This document shows, piece by piece, positions 1-9,918 of a DNA stretch of 16,398 nt. The notes under the pieces were generated by a model that searched no databases, had not been told where the DNA came from, and saw nothing but the letters and a program-made list of their open reading frames with translations. The position numbers and the translations under genes were made by a program. The DNA comes from RBG-16-66-20 sp049651845 (GTDB taxonomy: Bacteria > Pseudomonadota > Gammaproteobacteria > Burkholderiales > SG8-39). How positions within the stretch are numbered: position 1 is the first letter of the stretch; the number at the start of each line of letters is the position of its first letter. The stretch lies in NCBI GenBank assembly GCA_049651845.1, contig JBASCW010000107.1, forward strand, positions 1-16,398, in the 5' to 3' direction.

Positions 1-1161
1 CTCGTCGACCGCGCGCTCGCGGCGCCGGCGCCGCTGCCGGCCATCGTCGTGGACGACACGCGCAAGGGCCTCGGGCGCCTGGGCCGCCACTGGCGCCAGC
101 GCTTCGCGCCGGTGCTGATCGCGATCACCGGCTCCAACGGCAAGACCACCACCAAGGAGATGCTCGCCGCCATTCTGCGCAGCCACGCGGGCGAGGCCGG
201 CGCGCTCGCCACGCGCGGCAATCTGAACACCGACATCGGCGTGCCGCTCACGCTGCTCAACCTGCGCGCCGGCCATCGCTACTGCGCGGTCGAGCTCGGC
301 ATGAACCATCCGGGCGAGATCGCGATGCTCGCGGATATCGCGCGGCCGACGATCGCGGTGGTCACCAACGCGCAGCGCGAGCACATGGAGTTCATGAAGA
401 GCGTCGAGGCGACCGCCGAGGAGAACGCCAGCGTGTTTCGCGCGCTGCCGGACTCGGGCATCGCGGTCGTGAACGCGGACGACGCCTGCCATCCCATCTT
501 CGCCGCCGCCGCCGGGGGAAGGCGCAAGCTCGAGTTCGGCCTGGCGCGCGGCGAGGTCAGGGGCCGCTACGCGCTGCAGGCGCTCGAGAGCGAGATCGTG
601 GTGACGACGCCGGCGGGCGAGGCGCAGGCGACGCTCGCCATTGCCGGCCTGCACAACGTGCGCAACGCGCTCGCCGCCGCGGCCTGCGCGCACGCGGCCG
701 GCGTGCCGCCCGCGGCGATCGGCGCCGGGCTGCAGGCTTTCCGTCCCTACAGCGGCCGCCTGCAGGTGAAGCGCACCGCAGCGGGCGCGACGCTGATCGA
801 CGACAGCTACAACGCCAACCCCGATTCCGTGCGCGCCGCGATCGACGTGCTGGTCTGCTGTCCCGGCCCGACCGCGCTGGTGCTCGGCGACATGGGGGAA
901 GTCGGCGCGCAGGGAGCCGAATTCCACGCCGAAGTGGGCAGGTACGCGAGAGAAAAAGGGGTCAACGTCTTGATTGCATTCGGTACTGCTTCGAAGCAGA
1001 GCGCGGTCGCGTTCGGCAACGGCGCCAGGCACTTCGACGACTGGAATGAGATTCCCGCAAGCCTGAAAAGCATGAACACGGTCCTGGTCAAGGGCTCGCG
1101 CATCATGAAGATGGAACGCGTCGTCGCCGCGCTGGCGGGCGAGAAAGTGGCGGCGCACTGA
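1..1161 (+). CDS. murF: MurF, UDP-MurNAc-tripeptide--D-alanyl-D-alanine ligase (5' end missing)
   Basis: MurF is a cytoplasmic ATP-dependent ligase that adds D-Ala-D-Ala to UDP-MurNAc-tripeptide, the last step in making the nucleotide pentapeptide. The frame is open from the first base of the window, and the first visible residues (LVDRALAAPAPLPAIVVDDTR) fit the end of the MurF N-terminal domain, so roughly 70-90 residues are missing. An internal GTG at 49 is not taken as the start. The ATP-binding loop GSNGKTTTKEM is at visible residues 44-54. The motifs HNVRNALAA, DDSYNANPDS and LGDMGEVG follow in the usual Mur ligase order. The stop overlaps the mraY ATG by one base. Codons in about 895-1080 are less GC-biased than elsewhere in the gene (AGA, AAA, ACT, GGT). 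Identity is secure from motifs and from its place before mraY. Confidence 0.96.
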   Translation, partial: LVDRALAAPAPLPAIVVDDTRKGLGRLGRHWRQRFAPVLIAITGSNGKTTTKEMLAAILRSHAGEAGALATRGNLNTDIGVPLTLLNLRAGHRYCAVELGMNHPGEIAMLADIARPTIAVVTNAQREHMEFMKSVEATAEENASVFRALPDSGIAVVNADDACHPIFAAAAGGRRKLEFGLARGEVRGRYALQALESEIVVTTPAGEAQATLAIAGLHNVRNALAAAACAHAAGVPPAAIGAGLQAFRPYSGRLQVKRTAAGATLIDDSYNANPDSVRAAIDVLVCCPGPTALVLGDMGEVGAQGAEFHAEVGRYAREKGVNVLIAFGTASKQSAVAFGNGARHFDDWNEIPASLKSMNTVLVKGSRIMKMERVVAALAGEKVAAH

Positions 1162-2252
1162 TGCTGCTCGAGCTCGCCCAGTGGCTCGCCAAGGACGTGC
1201 GCCTGTTCAACGTCTTCAACTACATCACGCTGCGCGCGGTTCTCGCCTGCCTGACCGCGCTCGCGATCTCGCTGATCCTCGGGCCGCTGGTGATCCGCAA
1301 GCTGACCGCCTTCAAGATCGGCCAGGCGGTGCGCGACGACGGCCCGAAGTCGCACCTCACCAAGGCCGGCACGCCGACCATGGGCGGCGCGCTGATCCTG
1401 CTGGCGATCGGCATCACCACGCTGCTCTGGGGCGACCTCGGCAACCGCTTCGTCTGGGTGGTGCTGCTGGTGACCGTCGCCTTCGGCGCGATCGGCTGGA
1501 TCGACGACTACCGCAAGGTGGTGCACCGCAACCCGAAGGGCCTGTCGGCGAAGGCCAAGTTCTTCTGGCAGTCGCTGTTCGGCCTGGCCGCGGCCGGCTA
1601 CCTCGCGCTGCTCGCGCAGGACACGCCCGCGCTCAACGAGCTGATCGTACCGTTCTTCAAGTTCGTCGCCTATCCGCTGGGCGCGCTCGGCTTCGTTGTG
1701 CTCAGCTACTTCGTCATCGTCGGCACCTCGAACGCCGTGAACCTCACCGACGGCCTCGACGGCCTGGCGATCATGCCGACGGTGATGGTCGCGGGCGCGC
1801 TCGGCATCTTCGCCTACGTCGCCGGCAACGCGGTGTTCTCCAAGTACCTGGGCGTGCCCTACATCGCCGGCGCGGGCGAGCTCGCAGTGTTCTGCGGCGC
1901 GCTGGTGGGCGCGGGGCTGGGCTTCCTCTGGTTCAACGCCTACCCCGCGGAAGTGTTCATGGGCGACGTCGGCGCGCTCGCGCTGGGCGCCGCGCTCGGC
2001 ACCATCGCCGTGATCGTGCGCCAGGAGATCGTCCTGTTCATCATGGGCGGCGTGTTCGTCGCCGAGACGCTGTCGGTGATGATCCAGGTGCTGTACTTCA
2101 AGTGGAGCGGCGGCAAGCGCATCTTCCGCATGGCTCCGCTGCACCACCACTACGAGCTCGAGGGCTGGAAGGAGTCCCAGGTCGTGGTGCGCTTCTGGAT
2201 CATCACCATGATGCTGGTGCTGTTCGGCCTGTCGACGCTCAAGCTCCGATGA
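1161..2252 (+). CDS. mraY: MraY, phospho-N-acetylmuramoyl-pentapeptide transferase
   Basis: MraY is an integral membrane enzyme that transfers phospho-MurNAc-pentapeptide to undecaprenyl phosphate, forming lipid I on the inner face of the cytoplasmic membrane. At 363 residues it has the family's normal length, with about ten hydrophobic segments. Hallmark motifs are present: the Mg-binding DDYRK (D115-D116), NLTDGLDGLA (194-203), FMGDVGALALG with the third acidic active-site residue D269, and the C-terminal PLHHHYELEGW with the triple histidine at 328-330. The ATG shares one base with the murF stop, and the stop overlaps the murD start. This implies translational coupling inside the dcw operon. 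No oddities seen. Confidence 0.98.
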   Translation: MLLELAQWLAKDVRLFNVFNYITLRAVLACLTALAISLILGPLVIRKLTAFKIGQAVRDDGPKSHLTKAGTPTMGGALILLAIGITTLLWGDLGNRFVWVVLLVTVAFGAIGWIDDYRKVVHRNPKGLSAKAKFFWQSLFGLAAAGYLALLAQDTPALNELIVPFFKFVAYPLGALGFVVLSYFVIVGTSNAVNLTDGLDGLAIMPTVMVAGALGIFAYVAGNAVFSKYLGVPYIAGAGELAVFCGALVGAGLGFLWFNAYPAEVFMGDVGALALGAALGTIAVIVRQEIVLFIMGGVFVAETLSVMIQVLYFKWSGGKRIFRMAPLHHHYELEGWKESQVVVRFWIITMMLVLFGLSTLKLR

Positions 2253-3634
2253 TGCGCGAACCGGCCTTCTCGCTGCTGAAGAAGCCTGCGCCGATGGCGC
2301 TCAAGGGCAGGCTCGTGCTGGTGCTCGGCCTGGGCGACACGGGGCTGTCGGCCGCCCGCTGGGTGGAGAGCCAGGGCGGCTGCGTCCGCGTCGCCGACAC
2401 CCGGGCTGCGCCTCCTCACGGGAAGAGTTTTCCGAAAGGAAAAGTCTTCACCGGCAAATTCAAGCGCTCGCTGCTCAAGGACGTCGACCTGGTCTGCGTG
2501 AGCCCCGGCTTGTCCCTCGAGGAGCCCGTGATCCAGGCGGCCGTCGAACGAGATCTTCCGGTGGTAGGTGACATCGAGCTGTTCGCGTGGGCGCTCGCCG
2601 GGGAAAAAGCGGGCAGAAAGCTCGCGGTCACCGGCACCAACGGCAAGAGCACGGTGACCGCGCTCACGGGGCATCTGCTGCGCTCGGCGGGCGTGGATTG
2701 CGAGGTCGCCGGCAACATCAGTCCGCCCGCGCTTGATGCGCTCATGGCGCGACGCAGTTCAAACTCAGCGCCGCCCGCGGTTTGGGTGCTGGAGCTCTCC
2801 AGCTACCAGCTCGAGACCACCTGGTCGCTCGCGCCGGACGCGGCGGCGATGCTCAACCTTTCGGAGGACCACCTCGACCGCTACGCGGGCCTCGCCGAGT
2901 ACGCGGCGGCCAAGGCGCGCATCTACATGGGCGCCGGCGTTCAGGTGCTCAACCGCTGCGACTCGGCCTCGATGGCGCTGGCGCTCGCCGGGCGCACGCA
3001 GGTGACCTTCGGCCTCGATTCGCCCGACATGCCCGAAGACTTCGGCGTGCAGGACGGCTGGCTGGTGCGCGGCGGGGAGCGCATCCTCGCCGCCGCCGAT
3101 CTGCCGCTCGCCGGGGCGCACAACGCCTCGAATGCGCTCGCGGCCTGCGCGCTCGCACATCTGGGCGGCGCGCCGCTCGCCGCGCTCGCGCAGGGCCTGC
3201 GCACGTTCCAGGGTCTGCCGCACCGCATGCAGCGCGTGCGCCTGCGCGCCCGTGTCGAATGGCTGGACGACTCCAAGGGCACCAACGTCGGCGCCACGGT
3301 TGCCGCGCTCAAAGGGCTCGACAGGCCCGCCGTGCTGATCCTCGGCGGCGAGGGCAAGGGGCAGAACTTCGCGCCGCTCGCGCCCGCGATCCGTGCGCAC
3401 GCGAAGCATGTATTGCTCATCGGCCGGGATGCTGCGCTGATCGAGAAGGCGATCGCCGCGAGCAACGTGCCTGCAGAGCGCATCGCGACCATGGAGAAAG
3501 CCGTCGAGCGTGCGGCGCAGGTCGCGGCGCCGGGCGACGTGGTGCTGCTGTCGCCGGCCTGCGCGAGCTTCGACATGTTCCGCGACTACCGGCACCGCGG
3601 CGAGGCCTTTGCCGCGGCGGTGAAGGCGCTGTGA
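2249..3634 (+). CDS. murD: MurD, UDP-MurNAc-L-alanine--D-glutamate ligase
   Basis: MurD is the cytoplasmic ATP-dependent ligase that adds D-glutamate to UDP-MurNAc-L-Ala. From the ATG at 2249 it is 461 residues. The N-terminal Rossmann-like domain carries LVLGLGDTG (residues 24-32). The ATP loop TGTNGKST is at 128-135, ELSSYQLE at 182-189, NLSEDHLDRY at 203-212, and the C-terminal domain has DDSKGTN (340-346) and SPACASFDMF (435-444). Start choice is uncertain: tandem ATGs at 2249 and 2252 overlap the mraY stop, while an ATG at 2294 (residue 16) would give MALKGRLVLVLG, closer to many homologues. Coupling favours the upstream start. The stretch coded by about 2405-2640 is lysine-rich, shorter than in relatives I remember, and has less GC-rich codons than its surroundings. 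The stop overlaps the ftsW ATG by one base. Confidence 0.96.
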   Translation: MMREPAFSLLKKPAPMALKGRLVLVLGLGDTGLSAARWVESQGGCVRVADTRAAPPHGKSFPKGKVFTGKFKRSLLKDVDLVCVSPGLSLEEPVIQAAVERDLPVVGDIELFAWALAGEKAGRKLAVTGTNGKSTVTALTGHLLRSAGVDCEVAGNISPPALDALMARRSSNSAPPAVWVLELSSYQLETTWSLAPDAAAMLNLSEDHLDRYAGLAEYAAAKARIYMGAGVQVLNRCDSASMALALAGRTQVTFGLDSPDMPEDFGVQDGWLVRGGERILAAADLPLAGAHNASNALAACALAHLGGAPLAALAQGLRTFQGLPHRMQRVRLRARVEWLDDSKGTNVGATVAALKGLDRPAVLILGGEGKGQNFAPLAPAIRAHAKHVLLIGRDAALIEKAIAASNVPAERIATMEKAVERAAQVAAPGDVVLLSPACASFDMFRDYRHRGEAFAAAVKAL

Positions 3635-4824
3635 TGGCGAGCCCGAATCTCAGCTTCCCGTTCGGGCAGAGCGCCGTGCGCACCGCCGGCACGCCGGCGC
3701 CGGAGTACGACCGCTCGCTCGCCTGGGCGGCGCTGCTGCTGGTGTCGCTCGGCCTGGTGATGGTCTACTCGGCCTCGATCGCCACCGCCGAGGCGAGCCG
3801 CTACGCCGGCTTCAACCCGGCCTACTTCCTGCTGCGCCATGGCGTGTTCCTCGCGCTCGCGCTCGCCGCGGCGACGGCGGTGTTCCTCGCGCCGATCCGC
3901 TACTGGCAGAAGGCCGCGCCGTGGCTGTTCTTCGCCAGCTTCTTGCTGCTGGTGCTGGTGCTGATCCCCGGCATCGGCCGCGAGGTGAACGGCGCGCGCC
4001 GCTGGCTCAACCTCGGCGTGGCGACCGTGCAGCCCTCGGAGCTCGTGAAGCTCGCGGTGGTGCTCTACGCCGCCGACTACACGGTGCGCAAGCACGCGGT
4101 GCTGAAGAACTTCAAGCGCGGCCTGCTGCCGATGCTTGGCGTGATGCTGGCGGTGGCCTGGCTGTTGCTGCGCGAGCCGGACTTCGGCGCGCTGGTGGTG
4201 ATCACGGTGACCGCCTTCGGCGTGCTGTTCCTCGGCGGCATGAACGGCCGGCATTTCAGCGCGCTGGTCGGCATGCTCGCGGTCGGCTTCGCCGCGCTGG
4301 TGCTGTCTTCGCCCTACCGTATGCAGCGCATCTTCGGCTTCATGGATCCCTGGTCGGATGCGTTCGGCAAGGGCTACCAGCTGTCGCACGCGCTGATCGC
4401 CTTCGGCCGCGGCGAATGGCTCGGCGTCGGCCTCGGCGCGAGCGTGGAGAAGCTGCACTACCTGCCCGAGGCGCACACCGACTTCCTGCTCGCGGTGATC
4501 GCCGAGGAGCTCGGCCTCGCCGGCGTGGCGCTGGTGATCGCGCTGTTCGCCTGGGTCGTGCTGCGCGCCTTCGCGATCGGGCGTCAGGCGGCGATGCGCG
4601 AGCGGCACTTCCATGCGCTCGCCGCGCAGGGCATCGCCATCTGGATCGGCTTCCAGGCGCTCATCAACATGGGCGTGAACATGGGCCTGCTGCCCACCAA
4701 GGGCCTGACGCTGCCGCTCATGAGCTTCGGCGGCTCGGGGCTGATCGCGAACTGCGTGGCGATCGCGATGCTGATCCGCATCGACTGGGAGAACCGCCAG
4801 CTGGCGCGGGGATTGCACGCGTGA
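3634..4824 (+). CDS. ftsW: FtsW, septal peptidoglycan glycosyltransferase (SEDS family)
   Basis: FtsW is a polytopic membrane protein of the SEDS family that polymerises lipid II at the septum together with its transpeptidase partner FtsI (PBP3). It has 396 residues with about ten hydrophobic helices. The family motifs are GARRWLNLG (120-128), QPSELVKLA (133-141), LLREPDFG (178-185), YQLSHALIAFGRG (248-260) and EAHTDFLLAVIAEELG (279-294). D283 in the last motif corresponds to the catalytic aspartate of SEDS polymerases. LPLMSFGGSG lies near the C-terminus (360-369). The ATG at 3634 overlaps the murD stop by one base, and the stop overlaps the murG GTG by four. Position between murD and murG separates FtsW from RodA, which is normally coded elsewhere with mrd genes. 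Confidence 0.97.
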   Translation: MASPNLSFPFGQSAVRTAGTPAPEYDRSLAWAALLLVSLGLVMVYSASIATAEASRYAGFNPAYFLLRHGVFLALALAAATAVFLAPIRYWQKAAPWLFFASFLLLVLVLIPGIGREVNGARRWLNLGVATVQPSELVKLAVVLYAADYTVRKHAVLKNFKRGLLPMLGVMLAVAWLLLREPDFGALVVITVTAFGVLFLGGMNGRHFSALVGMLAVGFAALVLSSPYRMQRIFGFMDPWSDAFGKGYQLSHALIAFGRGEWLGVGLGASVEKLHYLPEAHTDFLLAVIAEELGLAGVALVIALFAWVVLRAFAIGRQAAMRERHFHALAAQGIAIWIGFQALINMGVNMGLLPTKGLTLPLMSFGGSGLIANCVAIAMLIRIDWENRQLARGLHA

Positions 4825-5902
4825 CGGCGACGATCCTCATCATGGCGGGCGGCACCGGCGGGCACGTGTTCCCGGGCCTGGCGGTGGCCGACGAGCTGCG
4901 CGGCCGCGGCTGGAACGTGGTCTGGATGGGCGCGCGCAGCGGCATGGAGGCGCGCTTGGTGCCCGCGCGCGGCTACCCCGTCGAATGGATCCGCGCCGCG
5001 GCGCTGCGCGGCAAGGGCCTCGCCGCGAAGCTCCTGCTGCCGCTCAACCTGCTGATCGGCTTCTGGCAGGGCGCGCGCGCGCTCCTGCGCGTCCGCCCGG
5101 ACGTGGTGCTCAGCATGGGGGGCTACGTCGCGTTCCCGGGCGGCATGATGGCCTCGCTGCTCGCGCGGCCGCTCGCCGTGCACGAGCAGAACGCGATCGC
5201 TGGCCTAGCCAATCGCGTGCTCGCGGGCGTCGCCGACAAGACGATGGTCGCGTTCCCCGGGGCGCTCGCGCGCGCCGAGTGGACCGGTAACCCGGTGCGC
5301 GCCGACATCGCCGGGATCGCGGAACCGGTCGCGCGCTATGGCGGCAGGAGCGGCCCGCTGCGCTTGCTGGTGGTGGGCGGCAGCCTCGGCGCGCAGGCGC
5401 TCAACGAAGCCGTGCCGAAAGCACTCGGCCTGATGGCCGAATCGGAAAGGCCTTCGGTCACCCATCAAGCGGGCGAAAAACATCTCGAATCGCTCCGCCT
5501 GAACTATTCAAACGCGAAAGTCGAAGGCGATCTGGTCGCATTCATCGAGGACATGGCGCGCGCCTATGCCGAGGCCGACCTCGTGATCTGCCGCGCCGGC
5601 GCGATGACGGTGGCGGAGCTTTCGGCCGCGGGCATGGCGAGCGTGCTGGTGCCGTTCCCGCACGCGGTGGACGACCACCAGACGGCGAACGCGCGCTTTC
5701 TCGCGGAGCAGGGCGCGGCGATCCTGCTGCCGCAGCCGGAGCTCTCGCCGCAAAAGCTCTCGGCGCTGCTGCGTTCCCTGGATCGGCAAAAGCTGCTCGC
5801 CATGGCGGCCAAGGCGCGAGCGCTCGGCAAGCCCGAGGCCACGCGCATCGTGGCCGACCGCTGCGTGGCGCTCGCCGCATCGAAGACGTCGGGAGGCGAG
5901 GC

Positions 5903-5906
<4 letters not shown>
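4821..5906 (+). CDS. murG: MurG, lipid II synthase (UDP-GlcNAc transferase)
   Basis: MurG is a peripheral membrane GT-B glycosyltransferase that adds GlcNAc from UDP-GlcNAc to lipid I, giving lipid II. The start is GTG at 4821 within the sequence GTGA, so it overlaps the ftsW stop by four bases. The product is 361 residues. The N-terminal G-loop GGTGGHVFPG (10-19) includes H15. SMGGYVAFPG (99-108), HEQNAIAGLANR (121-132) and GGSLGAQALN (186-195) follow. The UDP-sugar-binding region CRAGAMTVAEL (257-267) and PHAVDDHQTANA (280-291) are intact. Codons at about 5410-5560 shift to GAA, AAA, CAT and TAT, unlike the rest of the gene; this is the variable start of the C-terminal domain. Confidence 0.97.
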
Positions 5907-7323
<1,417 letters not shown>

Positions 7324-7327
<4 letters not shown>

Positions 7328-8244
7328 GCGCCGACACCCAGTTCCATGGCCTGCGCGGCCAGGTGCGCGCCAACGAGTCCATGGCGGGATACGTGACCTG
7401 GCGCGCGGGCGGCCCGGCAAAGCGGCTGTTCCTGCCCGCGGACCTGGAAGACCTGTCGCTGTTCCTGAGCCAGCTGCCCGAGGACGAGCCGGTGCTGTTC
7501 GTGGGACTGGGCTCCAATCTGCTGGTGCGCGAGGGCGGCTGGAACGGCACCGTGGTGGTGACCTACGGCTCGGCGCGCCCGCCGCGCATGGAAGAGGGTT
7601 TGCTCTACGCCGAGGCCGGCGTCGCCTGCCCGAAGGTGGCGCGCTTCGCCGCCGATCAGAACCTCGGCAGCGCCGAGTTTCTCTCCGGCATCCCGGGCAC
7701 CATGGGCGGGGCGCTCGCGATGAACGCGGGCTGCTACGGCGGCGAGACCTGGGACCTGGTCGAGCGCGTGGTGACGATCAACCGCCGCGGCCAGCTGCGC
7801 CGGCGCGCGCGCACCGAATTCGAGACCGGCTACCGGCGCTGCGAGCTGAGCAGCGACGCGAGCAGCGAGGGCGACGAATGGTTCGCCTCGGCGCACCTGC
7901 GGCTGCCCGAGGGCGACCGCGAGGAGTCGCGCGCGATCATGAAGGCGCTGCTCTCGAAGCGCCGCAGCTCGCAGCCGCTGCAGTACCCGAACGCGGGCAG
8001 CGTGTTCCGCAATCCCGCCGAAGGCAAGACCGCCGCGCGGCTGATCCAGTCCTGCGGGCTGAAGCGCTTCGAGCACGGCGGCGCGCGCATCTCGGAGAAG
8101 CACGCCAACTTCATCGTCAACCCGGGCGGCGCCGGCAGCGCCGCCGACATCGAGTGGCTGATCCTGCAGGTGCAGGAGAAGGTCGAGGCGGAGAAGGGCG
8201 TGCTGCTGGTGCCCGAAGTCAAGATCGTCGGGGAGCCCGCGTGA
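7324..8244 (+). CDS. murB: MurB, UDP-N-acetylenolpyruvoylglucosamine reductase (short type II form)
   Basis: MurB is a cytoplasmic FAD enzyme that uses NADPH to reduce UDP-GlcNAc-enolpyruvate to UDP-MurNAc, the substrate of MurC just upstream. It is 306 residues, matching the shorter type II family rather than the longer E. coli-like type I. The FAD-binding VGLGSNLLVREGG is at 60-72 and GIPGTMGGALAMNAG at 122-136. The likely proton-donor serine is S226 in NAGSVFRNP, the C-terminal catalytic glutamate is E298 in PEVKIVG, and SEKHANFIVN (257-266) is typical of type II. The ATG overlaps the murC stop by four bases, and its stop overlaps ddl by four. Its place inside the dcw operon differs from Burkholderia species as I recall them, where murB lies elsewhere. 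Confidence 0.96.
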
Positions 8245-9179
8245 GCGCTACGCGCGAATCCTTCGGCACGCGCTTCGGCAAGGTAGCGGTGTTGATGGGC
8301 GGCAAGTCGGCCGAGCGCGAGATTTCGCTCATGAGCGGCAACGGCGTGCTGCAGGCGCTGCGCAGGAAGGGCGTCGACGCGCACGCCTTCGATCCGGCCG
8401 AGCGCGACCTCTGCGAGCTCAAGCGCGAAGGCTACGCGCGCTGCTTCATCGCGCTGCACGGCCGCGGCGGCGAGGACGGCACGGTGCAGGGCGCGCTCGA
8501 GATGCTGGGCATTCCCTACACCGGCAGCGGCGTGATGGGCTCGGCGATCGCGATGGACAAGTGGCGCACCAAGATGATCTGGATCGCCAGCGGGATCCCG
8601 ACGCCTCGTTTCAGAATTCTGAATGAAAAAGAAAACTGGGAATCCGTCGCGAACGAGCTGGGCCTGCCGCTGATCGTGAAGCCCGCCAACGAGGGCTCGA
8701 CGCTCGGCCTCACCAGGGTGACCGAGGCGGGCCAGCTGCCGATCGCCTACACGCTCGCGGCGCGCACCTTCCACGACCTCGCGCTCGCCGAGCAGTTCAT
8801 CGACGGGCCGGAGTACACGGCGAGCATCGTCGGCGACGCGGCCTTGCCGCTGATACGGATCGAAGCGCCCCAGGGCAACTACGATTACCAGAACAAGTAC
8901 TTCACCGACGACACGAAGTACATCTGCCCCTGCGGCCTGCCCGCCGCGACCGAGGACTCGCTCAAGGCGCTCGCGCTGCGCGCCTTCGAGCTCGCGGGCT
9001 GCACCGGCTGGGGACGCGTCGATCTGATGCTGGACGGGACGGGTGCGCCCTGGCTGCTCGAAGTCAACACCTCGCCGGGCATGACCGGCCACAGCCTGGT
9101 GCCGATGGCCGCGAAGGCGGTGGGCATCGGCTACGAGGACCTGTGCGTGAAAATCCTGGAGGACAGCCATGTGGGATAA
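8241..9179 (+). CDS. ddlB: D-alanine--D-alanine ligase (DdlB type)
   Basis: This ATP-grasp enzyme makes the D-Ala-D-Ala dipeptide that MurF uses. The start is GTG at 8241, overlapping the murB stop as GTGA, and gives 312 residues, normal for DdlB. LMGGKSAEREISL is at 18-30, LHGRGGEDGTVQG at 72-84, KPANEGSTLG at 147-156, the omega-loop YDYQNKY at 214-220 and the metal-binding EVNTSPGMT at 274-282. The tyrosines of the omega loop argue for D-Ala rather than D-lactate ligase activity. Codons at 8605-8650 (CGT, AGA, ATT, AAT, GAA, AAA) are unlike the flanking sequence. The 3' end overlaps ftsQ by 11 bases and contains the ftsQ ribosome binding site. Confidence 0.97.
   Translation: MSATRESFGTRFGKVAVLMGGKSAEREISLMSGNGVLQALRRKGVDAHAFDPAERDLCELKREGYARCFIALHGRGGEDGTVQGALEMLGIPYTGSGVMGSAIAMDKWRTKMIWIASGIPTPRFRILNEKENWESVANELGLPLIVKPANEGSTLGLTRVTEAGQLPIAYTLAARTFHDLALAEQFIDGPEYTASIVGDAALPLIRIEAPQGNYDYQNKYFTDDTKYICPCGLPAATEDSLKALALRAFELAGCTGWGRVDLMLDGTGAPWLLEVNTSPGMTGHSLVPMAAKAVGIGYEDLCVKILEDSHVG
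9158..9162 (+). promoter_or_regulatory. Ribosome binding site of ftsQ
   Basis: GGAGG lies six bases before the ftsQ ATG at 9169, inside the ddl coding region. It supports that start and allows ftsQ its own initiation beyond coupling to ddl. Confidence 0.75.
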
Positions 9180-9915
9180 CCCCCGGCTGCTCAATCTGGC
9201 GGCCGACGCGCTGATCGGCCTCGCGGCGCTGCTGTTCGCCTATGCCGGGCTGCAGCTGCTGCTGCGCTCGCCGCTGTTCCCGCTGCAGGAGATCGTGGTG
9301 CGCGGCGAGCTCAGGCACGCCAACCGCGAGGAGATCGCCGGCGCGCTCGAGGGCGTCGGCGGCAATTTCTTTGCCGCCGATCTGGCCGCCGTGCGCGGGC
9401 GCCTGGAGCAGGTCGGTTGGGTGCGCCGCGTGGACGCGCGGCGCGTATGGCCCGACCGCATCGAGGTACGGCTCGAAGAGCACGTCGCGTTCGCGCGCTG
9501 GGGCCACGCCGAGGGCGACCTCCGGTCGCGCGGCTTCGTCAACACCTTCGGCGAGCCGTTCGTCGCGGACCTGGACGCGGCTGCGCAGGACGCGCTGCCG
9601 CTGTTCGCGGGCCCGGCCGGCACCGAGGGCGAGCTCGCGCGCCGCTACCGGCGCTTCTCCGAGATGCTCGCGCCGCTCGGCGACAAGGCCGAGCGCGTGG
9701 TGCTCACACCGCGGCACGCCTGGCAGTTGCGCCTCGCCACCGGGCTGCAGGTGGAGCTCGGCCGCGACGGGCCGGAGACCGTGGAGCAGCGCCTCGAGCG
9801 CTTCGTGGACGCATTCCCCGCCTCGCTCGGGCAGCTCGGCCGCACGCGCTACGAGCGCGTGGACCTGCGCTACCCGAACGGCTTCGCGCTGCGCGTGACG
9901 GGCTGGAAAGGCTGA
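9169..9915 (+). CDS. ftsQ: FtsQ, cell division protein (bitopic, POTRA domain)
   Basis: FtsQ is a bitopic inner membrane protein that links early and late divisome parts and binds FtsB/FtsL in the periplasm. It is 248 residues. A short cytoplasmic N-terminus (MWDNPRLLN) precedes one hydrophobic helix at about 13-33. A POTRA domain follows at about 38-107 (LQEIVVRGELRHANREEI to VWPDRIEVRLEEHVAFARW), then the FtsQ domain with GFVNTFGEPF. The N-terminal sequence MW-N-R-LNLAA resembles betaproteobacterial FtsQ. It overlaps ddl by 11 bases and ends three bases before the ftsA ATG. Confidence 0.95.
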   Translation: MWDNPRLLNLAADALIGLAALLFAYAGLQLLLRSPLFPLQEIVVRGELRHANREEIAGALEGVGGNFFAADLAAVRGRLEQVGWVRRVDARRVWPDRIEVRLEEHVAFARWGHAEGDLRSRGFVNTFGEPFVADLDAAAQDALPLFAGPAGTEGELARRYRRFSEMLAPLGDKAERVVLTPRHAWQLRLATGLQVELGRDGPETVEQRLERFVDAFPASLGQLGRTRYERVDLRYPNGFALRVTGWKG

Positions 9916-9918
9916 AGC

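Noticed and set aside
807..2150. Long antisense open frame opposite murF and mraY
   Set aside because: It mirrors well-identified genes on the other strand; its product is a low-complexity His/Arg/Ala/Glu-rich string typical of high-GC shadow frames.
1181..3634. Possible mraY-murD fusion read as one long frame
   Set aside because: The part before 2249 is the out-of-frame reading of mraY; tandem ATGs at 2249 and 2252 start the true murD.
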